A DNA stretch of 5,810 nucleotides, from assembly GCA_016213125.1 (NCBI GenBank), contig JACRBR010000060.1:1-5810 (forward strand). Direction: 5' to 3'. The position numbers and the translations under genes are program-made. Positions 1 through 5,505 of this stretch are shown here, one piece after another (position 1 is the stretch's first letter; each line of letters starts with the position of its first letter). The notes beneath the pieces are model-generated. The model saw nothing but the letters and a program-made list of their open reading frames with translations, made no database searches and was not told where the DNA came from. Origin of the DNA: Chloroflexota bacterium (GTDB lineage Bacteria; Chloroflexota; Dehalococcoidia; DSTF01; JACRBR01).

Positions 1-539
1 CGCCACGATGCCGTCCCCACAGCCGGGGCGGCTGTGCCACACAGCATGGGCAACGCCGTCGGGACGAGGACCTGGCGATACCAGTTGCGGAAGAGGCCCT
101 CGGTGGTGACGGCGGCGTCCACGCCGCGATCGTCGAAGGAGTAGCCGATGCCGGTGCGGAAGGCCTCCATGAGCCTGTCGACCATGGCGGCGCGCTGGGG
201 CAGCGGCAGGAAGTTGCCGCCGAGGTAGGAGAGCTGGTCCTCGTCGGCGAGGAGGAGCGCGACCTCGGGCGAGAGCGCGAACGTTCCGTTCGAGGCGTAG
301 TCGATGACGCCGGCGGCGGCCTGACCGCGGAGCCACTCGCGCAGCCAGCGCTCGTTGAGGCCGGTGCCGCGGGCGAGATCTTCGGGGGTGATGCGGCCGG
401 CTCCCGCCAGCGCTTTGTAGAGACCGAGACGCATGCCCAGAACGACCATGATGGAGACGTGGGCGCCCGTCATCATCCCGGCGAGCAGTGCGACCTTCTG
501 CATGAGCTTCTTGGGGTCGGGGGCGGTGGTCTCGGGCAT
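1..539 (-). CDS. SAM-dependent methyltransferase with N-terminal winged helix (partial, runs off left edge)
   Basis: Class I SAM-dependent methyltransferase of the Rv2258c-like type, probably cytoplasmic; the methyl acceptor cannot be told. Only the first 179 codons lie in the window. Residues 20-70 read as the helical/winged-helix N-terminal domain of the family: MVVLGMRLGLYKALAGAG, then a TPEDLA-type helix and the conserved NERWLREWL recognition segment (residues 62-70). FALSPEVALLLADE (87-100) and AFRTGIGYSFDD (126-137) are also family-like. The segment LFRNWYRQVLVPTALP (149-164) normally leads into the SAM-binding glycine motif. Start choice: ATG at 539 has an AAGGAG Shine-Dalgarno at 547-552 with a 7-base spacer. 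The gene diverges from the CoA-transferase across 48 bases. Oddity: after residue 165 the frame stops resembling the family, while a GCGDG motif appears in another frame at bases 10-24 (see findings). The gene may therefore be frameshifted. The family call rests on the N-terminal half and is fairly secure. Confidence 0.8.
   Translation of the reverse strand, partial: MPETTAPDPKKLMQKVALLAGMMTGAHVSIMVVLGMRLGLYKALAGAGRITPEDLARGTGLNERWLREWLRGQAAAGVIDYASNGTFALSPEVALLLADEDQLSYLGGNFLPLPQRAAMVDRLMEAFRTGIGYSFDDRGVDAAVTTEGLFRNWYRQVLVPTALPMLCGTAAPAVGTASW
18..36. repeat. Short perfect inverted repeat (7-bp arms, 5-base loop)
   Basis: The arms CACAGCC (18-24) and GGCTGTG (30-36) are perfect complements around GGGGC. 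The element lies inside the methyltransferase coding region, exactly where its reading frame appears to change. It could be a strong local hairpin causing a sequencing or assembly error, or a chance feature of GC-rich coding DNA. It has no U-tract, so it is not a terminator. Confidence 0.4.
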
Positions 540-564
540 GCGTGGGCTCCTTCGGCGACGTTCG

Positions 565-587
565 GCGGCATGATAGCCTCATGCCGC
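565..587. promoter_or_regulatory. Perfect 23-bp inverted repeat in divergent gap, probable operator
   Basis: The left arm GCGGCATGA (565-573) and right arm TCATGCCGC (579-587) are exact reverse complements, nine bases each, around the spacer TAGCC. The right arm ends directly against the ATG at 588 of the CoA-transferase gene. The site takes up almost half of the 48-base gap between divergent genes, where promoters of one or both must lie. The length, symmetry and short odd spacer suit a dimeric repressor such as a TetR-type protein, but no regulator gene is in view. A TANNNT hexamer (TAGCCT, 574-579) sits inside it, eight bases before the ATG. That placement would fit a -10 element of a leaderless transcript, consistent with the absence of a Shine-Dalgarno. 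If the site is transcribed instead, it would form a hairpin against the start codon. Symmetry is seen; function is inferred. Confidence 0.55.
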
Positions 588-1919
588 ATGACGACACACT
601 CAGCCTCAGACTGGCGCGAGCGGTACGCGCACAAGCTGACCACGCCGGAGGAGGCGGTGGCGCTGGTGCGCGACGGCGACCGTGTGGTCATCGGGATGCA
701 CTACCAGACGCCGCTGGCGCTGTGCCGGGCGCTGGCGGCGCGGGCGGGCGAATTGCGCGGGGTGGAGATCGAGAACTCGATCGCGACGTTCATCTCGTGG
801 TGGGAGGACGACGCGCCGAACGACTTCACGGTGCGGTCGTTCTTCCTGCAGGCGAGCGACCGGCCGGCGTTCCGGAAGGGGCTGCTGGAGTACGTGATCG
901 CGCCGCCGACGCGAGAGGACGCTTCGTACTGGCTGGACCGGAAGCCCGACGTGTTCCTGACGAGCGTGTCGCCTCCGGACGCGGAGGGGTGGTGCAGCTT
1001 CGGGATGAGCGTGTGGGGGGCGCCGGAGGTGGCGCGGGAGGCGGCGCACGTCATCGGGGAGGTGAACCCGCGGCTGATCCGGACGGGCGGTGACAACCGG
1101 ATCCACGTCGACCAGATCGAGCTGCTGGTGGAGGCGCCGAAGCAGTGGAAGTTCCTGCGGCGGCCGCCGAACACGCACGAGGAGGCAGAGATCGCGGCGG
1201 TGATCTGCTCGCTGGTGGGGGCGGAGATCGTGCAGGACGGAGACACGTTGCAGTTCGGGACAGGGACGGTCTCGGCGGCCATGTCGTCGTTCATCGGGCA
1301 CCGGCAGGAGCTGGGCATACACAGCGAGCTGGTGTTCGGCGGGATCCCGGCGCTGGTCGAAGGCGGGGTGATCACGGGGTCGCGCAAGACAGTGCACCCG
1401 GGGAAGGTGGTGGGCGCGTCGTTCGGCCCGCTGACGGCGGACGAGTTCGCGATGGTGGACGGGGACCCGCGGTACGAGCTGTACTGCATGAGTCACACGA
1501 ACGACATCCAGGTAATCGCGGCGCACGACAACATGTGCGTGGTGAACAACGCGCTGCTGGTGGATCTGACGGGGCAGATCAACGGCGAGACGATCGGCCC
1601 GGAGATCTATAGCGGGACGGGCGGGGCGTTCGCGTTCGCGGTGGGGGCGCTGCACGCGAAGAACGGGCGCAGCGTGACGGTGTTGCCGTCGACGTCGGTG
1701 GTGCACGGCGAGCGGCGGTCGCGGATCGTGGCGATGCTCCCGCAGGGGAGCGCGGTGACGGTGCCGCGTGGGTACGCGGACATCATCGTGACGGAGTACG
1801 GCATCGCGCGGATAAAGGGCGGGACGCTGCGACGGCGGATCGAGGAGCTGTGCGGGATCGCGCACCCGGACTTCCGGTCGGAGCTGCGTGCGGAGGCGCG
1901 GCGGCTGTACGGGGTGTAG
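588..1919 (+). CDS. Acetyl-CoA hydrolase/4-hydroxybutyrate CoA-transferase family protein
   Basis: A 443-residue cytoplasmic enzyme of the acetyl-CoA hydrolase/transferase family, which moves CoA between short-chain carboxylic acids (or hydrolyses the thioester) through a glutamyl-CoA intermediate. Length matches the family. The opening WRERYAHKL and VRDGDRVVIGM match the usual N-terminus. The N-terminal half spans about residues 8-190 and the C-terminal catalytic half about 198-443. Glu247 in LGIHSEL aligns, from memory, with the catalytic glutamate of 4-hydroxybutyrate CoA-transferase. TLQFGTGT (220-227) replaces the usual glycine loop (GIGG-type). ITGSRKTVHPGK, HTNDIQVIAAHDNM, DLTGQINGETIG, SGTGGAFAF, LPST, SRIV, VTEYGIA and IAHPDFR follow in family order. 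ATG 588 was chosen because the frame upstream (to 459) runs antisense through the methyltransferase and has no family-like residues; no Shine-Dalgarno precedes it. ATG 570 is an in-frame alternative. Substrate is undetermined, and no acyl-CoA pathway genes are adjacent. Confidence 0.9.
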   Translation: MTTHSASDWRERYAHKLTTPEEAVALVRDGDRVVIGMHYQTPLALCRALAARAGELRGVEIENSIATFISWWEDDAPNDFTVRSFFLQASDRPAFRKGLLEYVIAPPTREDASYWLDRKPDVFLTSVSPPDAEGWCSFGMSVWGAPEVAREAAHVIGEVNPRLIRTGGDNRIHVDQIELLVEAPKQWKFLRRPPNTHEEAEIAAVICSLVGAEIVQDGDTLQFGTGTVSAAMSSFIGHRQELGIHSELVFGGIPALVEGGVITGSRKTVHPGKVVGASFGPLTADEFAMVDGDPRYELYCMSHTNDIQVIAAHDNMCVVNNALLVDLTGQINGETIGPEIYSGTGGAFAFAVGALHAKNGRSVTVLPSTSVVHGERRSRIVAMLPQGSAVTVPRGYADIIVTEYGIARIKGGTLRRRIEELCGIAHPDFRSELRAEARRLYGV

Positions 1920-1921
1920 GA

Positions 1922-2012
1922 GTGGGAGGTGGGAAGTGAGAGGTGGGAAGTGAGAGGTGGGAGGTGGGAAGCGAGAGGTGAGAGGTGAGACGTGAGACGT
2001 GAGAGGTGAGAC
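1922..2012. repeat. Tandem array of thirteen 7-bp purine-rich units
   Basis: Thirteen consecutive heptamers stand in strict register with no insertion or deletion. Most fit the pattern GTGRGAN (R = A or G, last base G, A or C); the eighth begins GC. With A=GTGGGAG, B=GTGGGAA, C=GTGAGAG, D=GTGAGAC and c=GCGAGAG, the order is A B C B C A B c C D D C D. The triplet A-B-C recurs at units 1-3 and, with one change, at 6-8, which suggests duplication of multi-unit blocks. A G/T-rich tail with residual 7-base spacing (GGTNGTT-like) continues to about 2040. The array begins three bases after the CoA-transferase stop and lies between convergent genes. Reading through it on either strand gives low-complexity peptide, so it is not coding. 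It resembles the heptameric short tandem repeats known from some bacterial intergenic regions. Function is unknown. Confidence 0.9.
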
Positions 2013-2098
2013 GTGGGGTTGGTAGTTGGTGGTTGTGGAGAGGGCGTGCGTGACGGAATCGCCTTTGCGGGTTGATCCCTCAGCACGCGCGAGGACTT

Positions 2099-2923
2099 CT
2101 AGCCCTCGCCCGCCAGTTCTGAGAGGGGGCGGGCGTCCGCGGGGGCGTCGGGGATGTTGACCTCGCCGTTGTACTCGAGGAAGTCCATGGTCATGGTCAT
2201 CTGCATGTCCTGACCGAGGGATCCCATCTCGACGTCCATGTCCATGACTATGCGGCGGGGCAGCAGCGTGTCGGGGTCGACCCAGGTGTCGACGCTGACG
2301 GCGCCGGTGCTGTCCTTGAGGAGCTCTCGTGTCTCGCCGGTGATGAACTGACTTGCGGAGGGATCGTTGATGAGGTCGGCGTAGTCGAATTCGCCGCGGT
2401 AGTGGGCGTAGGTCGTGCCGTCGATGTCGTCGTTCGGGAGCTGTTCGGCGTCCTCGAGCTTATCGGCGAGGTCCTGAAAGTCGACGATCCCGTGGTTGTC
2501 GAGATATTGCTGGAAGGCGGCGGGATCGATGCCGAGCGCGGCGACGTCGACGAGGATCCATCCGTCTTCGCCCGGAATGTGGATGTACATGTCCGGCGCG
2601 AGCATCAGGATCTCCATCTCGCGCCCGAGGATGCGCATCGTCATGTGCATGGCGCCGGGGTCGGCGAAGGCCATGTCGCCTGCGAAGGAGAAGTCCTGGC
2701 CGGCGACGTCCATGTCCATCGAGAAGGAGCCGGACATCGTCGAGATTTCGCCCGCGCGTTCGGCCGACTGCTTGAGGAGCGCACCGGCCGAGACCAGCTC
2801 TTCCTGGTTCGAGGAAGGTTGCGCTTCGCCACCGCCGCGCGCGGGCTTGTCCCCGCCGCAGGATGCAACGGCGAGTCCCGCGATCATGGCGGCCGTGATG
2901 TGGAACAGGACGCGTGCGTGCAT
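2099..2923 (-). CDS. Methionine-rich lipoprotein, LppX/LprG-like fold suspected
   Basis: A 274-residue predicted lipoprotein. Residues 1-21 form a signal peptide (a basic start with His and Arg, then a hydrophobic stretch ending LAVAS), and Cys22 sits in a clear lipobox (VASC). A Gly/Ser/Pro/Gln-rich linker (23-40) tethers the mature domain to the membrane. The rest alternates short beta strands and turns, with WVDPDTLLPRRI (about residues 215-226), a hallmark strand-turn of LolA/LppX/LprG-type half-barrel lipoproteins. The family call comes from this motif, length and topology, not from a strong overall match. Nineteen methionines, several in alternating patterns such as HMTM, MDMD and QMTMTMD, are unusual. 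ATG 2923 has a GGGAGG Shine-Dalgarno (within 2931-2937) about seven bases upstream. The gene lies downstream of the glycosyltransferase on the same strand, 109 bases away, so co-transcription is possible. A role in carrying a lipid or hydrophobic ligand is inferred only. Confidence 0.8.
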   Translation of the reverse strand: MHARVLFHITAAMIAGLAVASCGGDKPARGGGEAQPSSNQEELVSAGALLKQSAERAGEISTMSGSFSMDMDVAGQDFSFAGDMAFADPGAMHMTMRILGREMEILMLAPDMYIHIPGEDGWILVDVAALGIDPAAFQQYLDNHGIVDFQDLADKLEDAEQLPNDDIDGTTYAHYRGEFDYADLINDPSASQFITGETRELLKDSTGAVSVDTWVDPDTLLPRRIVMDMDVEMGSLGQDMQMTMTMDFLEYNGEVNIPDAPADARPLSELAGEG

Positions 2924-2962
2924 GTGGGCCCTCCCTGAGTAGAGTCGGCCACCAGCGGCTCA

Positions 2963-2968
2963 ACTATA
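2963..2968 (-). promoter_or_regulatory. Possible -10 element for the lipoprotein gene
   Basis: On the minus strand this reads TATAGT, one base from the TATAAT consensus and one of very few AT-rich spots in a GC-rich gap. It lies about 40 bases before the lipoprotein start, a plausible leader length. No convincing -35 hexamer stands 16-18 bases further upstream, where the 12-bp tandem repeat lies instead. The call rests on the hexamer alone. Confidence 0.3.
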
Positions 2969-2998
2969 GCCGGTCGCGCAGCCGGTCGCGCAGCCGGT
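2969..2998. repeat. 12-bp direct tandem repeat, 2.5 copies
   Basis: GCCGGTCGCGCA is repeated exactly at 2969-2980 and 2981-2992, followed by a half copy GCCGGT (2993-2998). It fills part of the gap between the glycosyltransferase stop and the lipoprotein start and directly abuts the possible -10 element. It could be slippage in GC-rich intergenic DNA or a pair of direct activator/repressor sites. The repeat itself is certain; any role is not. Confidence 0.75.
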
Positions 2999-3032
2999 TG
3001 CCTTCGGCGCTGCGAGGCTGAGTGCGGCGCCG

Positions 3033-5321
3033 TTAGCAGACGGAACCCGGAGCGGGTGGGCTGACGCCGGCCGGCACGAGCGTGAGCTGATCGTAGGTCG
3101 CGGTGAAGATGGCGCGGCAGGGGTAGGCGGCGAAGAGCCGCTGGTTGGTTTCCGGCCCGAGATCGCGCGCGTAGACCACGTCGCCGTCGAGGCTGGTGGA
3201 GTTTCGCCAGAATACGCTGAGATAGCAGGGGTCGTACGCGGTGCCACAGGGCTTCACCAGCACGAGCGCATCGTGCAGGCGCTCGGAATCCACACGTTCG
3301 CCGATGCGATCGTCGATGAGCGCATAGCCATCGAGTTCCCCGCTCCGGCTGGGGACGCCGGGCATCCCCCAGTCGGAGTTGCCGTTGAACAGCCACCCAT
3401 GCACGGACAGACCGACAAGCAAGGCGAGCACCGCATAGATGGGCGCCGCAGCAGCGATTGATCCGCCGCGGCCTCCCGCCCGGGCGAACGCCCTGGCACT
3501 GAAAGACGAAAGGGCGATGACACCGCGGGCTGAGAGGATCGCAAGAAACGGGAGCGCCTCGAACACGTAGCGCGGCCCGTAGACGGCGGCCGAGACGTAG
3601 TAGATGATGGGCGCGGCTACAAGTGCGGTTGCGGCGAGGAGCAGGATCCAGTCGGCGGCCTTACGCGTTCCCAGCAGGAACGGTGCGAAGACGAGCAGCA
3701 GACCCACGGCGGGCGGCCAACCATTTAGCACGAGGATCAGGCCCGTGATGTGGGTGAGCTCGATGTCCAGGCCGGCCGCGAGCGAGTGCGGCCCGCTGAA
3801 GCCGACCGTCTGGCTCAAGTCGCCGCCCGCCTGGTAGCCGTTTTGAAGGGGGTTTCCGGTCAGGAGCCAGTTGTAGGCAAGGTAACACCCGCCGAGGATC
3901 GCGAGGCCCAGCGCGGCAGCCCCGGCGCGCGTGACGATTTCACGGCGATCGTAGCCGCTCCGCAGGGCCAGGGTGAAGAGCGCGACAAGTGGCAGAAGGA
4001 GGACCACTGCCGGGAGCTGGCGCGTGTTGAAGAGCAAGCCGTAGAAGACACCGCCGGCAGCCGCGCGGACAGGCGACCTGGAGTGGCGGTCCGTGAGGCA
4101 CCACACGGAGGCCATCGCGAACATCGCCGCTGTGTTGTGTGACATGAAGCTGCTGCCGTTCATGAGGAGGAACGGAGAGGTCGCAAGCAGCAGGGCGGCG
4201 ACGACGCCCGTCTTCGCGTCGAAAAGTTGCCTGGCGGACAGGTACGTGAGCACCACCATGAGGGCGGCAACGAGGGGTGGCATCAGCCACGTGGCGCCAG
4301 CGAAAGTCCCGAGACTCAGCACCAGGGGATGTCCGAACGGGTAGAAGCTGGTCCAGCGGCCGTCGAAGTCGAAAATGAAGGAGACCTGACCCACACCAAA
4401 CGATTCCGCGACGGGCGGAGGGTTGGCCCAGGCCCGTCCGTGCGAAAGGAGGCGCGCCTGAAAGAGGTATGAGGTCTCGTCGGCGATGTGCGGCATGCGA
4501 TCGCCGTACGCGGAGATCAGGATGGCGCAGACGACCGCAACGGACAGTGCCGCGCCGCAAACGGCAGCGGGAGGAACCCAGCGCGGCACCCGGAAACCGG
4601 GTGCGTCGATGCGTGCCGCGCGGGCGATCAGCCCGACCGCCAATCCGAACAGGGCAAGGACGCCGCTGGCCAGCAGAAACGTCGGATAGAACCGCAGCAC
4701 CGTCGCGGACAACCCGCGGCCGGTCTCGATGCGGCTGATGGTGAGCTGAGTTCCGAGGCTCACCGATGGACCGGGCCCCGTCCGGCGTAACTCGATCTGA
4801 CTACCGCTCAGCCCAAGGCGACGAAAGGAAAACGTGACTGCGCCGGTGTCGCTATTGCGGACGGTAACGTGAGCACGGAACGTGTTGCGAAGGTCGATAT
4901 CGACCGCGTAGTCGCTCCAGGTAGCGTCGCGGAGCGTGGTCAGCGCCTCCCCGCGGCGGGCATCCGGCAAGCCGCCGAGATCGAGATCGAACAGGACTTC
5001 GCCCGTATTGAGATCGGTTACCTTCAGCCGCCCCGGTCCCCGAGGCCCCGGCACCGGCGGCGCGTTGTTGCTTTTTGCCGACGTGTCAATCGTCACACCG
5101 CCACTCTGTACGGCGCCCGTGTTCGCCCTCGCGACGGCGTGGCCGTCGACGTACGCGGAAACCTGGTCGCCGCGCGCCTCGATGCGGACGTGCGTGGTCT
5201 GTCCGGGCCGGCTCCACAGGAAGAGGGGGAGGACGACGAGGTTGACGACAACCGCGATGGCGACCGGCGAGCGGAAGGATGGCCGTAGGCGAGGGAGCGC
5301 GCGCCGAATCCACATCCCCAT
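3033..5321 (-). CDS. GT-C family membrane glycosyltransferase (ArnT/PMT-like) with inserted beta-rich domain
   Basis: A 762-residue polytopic membrane protein. Enzymes of this class transfer a sugar from a polyprenyl-phosphate donor to a lipid, glycan or protein on the outer face of the membrane. After a basic start (RRALPRLRP) comes TM1 (about 18-36), then a soluble beta-rich region (about 40-210), TM2 (211-233) and TM3 (250-271). The first large catalytic loop carries IADETSYLFQARLL with Asp281-Glu282, the acidic pair typical of GT-C enzymes. YPFGHPLVLSL (327-337), SHNTAAMFA (394-402), FNTRQLPAV (431-439) and YGPRYVFEALPFLAIL (581-596) follow, with about nine further membrane segments. The last 120 residues are soluble and contain four cysteines, one of them the final residue. 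The beta-rich insert reads like a laminin-G/concanavalin jelly roll (SAYVDG, WSDYAVDIDL). Start is uncertain: TTG 5351, ATG 5321 and ATG 5315 are possible, none with a good Shine-Dalgarno. ATG 5321 was chosen to avoid the rare TTG. Donor and acceptor are unknown. Confidence 0.85.
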   Translation of the reverse strand: MGMWIRRALPRLRPSFRSPVAIAVVVNLVVLPLFLWSRPGQTTHVRIEARGDQVSAYVDGHAVARANTGAVQSGGVTIDTSAKSNNAPPVPGPRGPGRLKVTDLNTGEVLFDLDLGGLPDARRGEALTTLRDATWSDYAVDIDLRNTFRAHVTVRNSDTGAVTFSFRRLGLSGSQIELRRTGPGPSVSLGTQLTISRIETGRGLSATVLRFYPTFLLASGVLALFGLAVGLIARAARIDAPGFRVPRWVPPAAVCGAALSVAVVCAILISAYGDRMPHIADETSYLFQARLLSHGRAWANPPPVAESFGVGQVSFIFDFDGRWTSFYPFGHPLVLSLGTFAGATWLMPPLVAALMVVLTYLSARQLFDAKTGVVAALLLATSPFLLMNGSSFMSHNTAAMFAMASVWCLTDRHSRSPVRAAAGGVFYGLLFNTRQLPAVVLLLPLVALFTLALRSGYDRREIVTRAGAAALGLAILGGCYLAYNWLLTGNPLQNGYQAGGDLSQTVGFSGPHSLAAGLDIELTHITGLILVLNGWPPAVGLLLVFAPFLLGTRKAADWILLLAATALVAAPIIYYVSAAVYGPRYVFEALPFLAILSARGVIALSSFSARAFARAGGRGGSIAAAAPIYAVLALLVGLSVHGWLFNGNSDWGMPGVPSRSGELDGYALIDDRIGERVDSERLHDALVLVKPCGTAYDPCYLSVFWRNSTSLDGDVVYARDLGPETNQRLFAAYPCRAIFTATYDQLTLVPAGVSPPAPGSVC

Positions 5322-5401
5322 GGGGCAGCAGGCTACCACGGACGCGAGCAAGGCCGGATGTTGTTGCCGCCGGCCGGGTTCCGCCCACGAACGAGAGCCC
5401 C

Positions 5402-5422
5402 TGCGTCATCACTGCTGACGCA
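5402..5422. promoter_or_regulatory. Perfect 21-bp inverted repeat in divergent gap, candidate operator
   Basis: The arms TGCGTCA (5402-5408) and TGACGCA (5416-5422) are exact reverse complements around a 7-base spacer. The site lies in the 184-base non-coding gap between the glycosyltransferase (minus) and the PPOX gene (plus), about 80 bases from either start. This is a position from which a dimeric regulator could control both. Centre-to-centre arm spacing is 14 bases, which is not a whole number of helical turns; this weakens but does not exclude dimer binding. No U-tract follows, so it is not a terminator. The rest of the gap shows no convincing -35/-10 pair. Confidence 0.4.
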
Positions 5423-5505
5423 CGGTGACGGGAGCCGCGGGATCTCCTGTGGCATTCGTGGCGCCCGGGTGCGAAGATCCCTCAAGGAGCGAAAGGAGCA
5501 CAGAC

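Noticed and set aside
459..587. N-terminal extension of the CoA-transferase by 43 codons
   Set aside because: It would run antisense through the start of the methyltransferase and across the palindrome, and the added residues are Gly-rich with no family resemblance.
606..1865. Long open frame (419 codons) antisense to the CoA-transferase
   Set aside because: Its product is an Arg/His/Pro-rich string with no domain-like pattern, typical of the complement of G/C-ending codons, and the sense strand is a clear conserved enzyme.
1607..2086. Minus-strand open frame through the heptamer array encoding SHL/TSH-rich peptide
   Set aside because: The repetitive peptide is just the heptamer read in codons; the rest is antisense to the conserved C-terminus of the CoA-transferase.
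2044..2109. Possible terminators between the convergent genes (GCGTGC...GCACGC and GCGAGG...CCTCGC)
   Set aside because: Six-base stems with loops of about 34 and 9 bases and no T-run on either strand; too weak to call.
2402..2942. Plus-strand open frames antisense to the lipoprotein
   Set aside because: The minus strand has a good Shine-Dalgarno, a signal peptide and a lipobox; the plus-strand products lack any such features.
3005..3032. CGGCGC...GCGCCG inverted repeat just after the glycosyltransferase stop
   Set aside because: Only six bases with a 16-base loop and no U-tract; expected by chance at this GC content.
5086..5412. Minus-strand ATG-ATG open frame starting at 5412 upstream of the glycosyltransferase
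   Set aside because: It overlaps the glycosyltransferase N-terminus in another frame, has Arg/Pro-rich content downstream, and no Shine-Dalgarno. The beta-domain coding is clear in the chosen frame.
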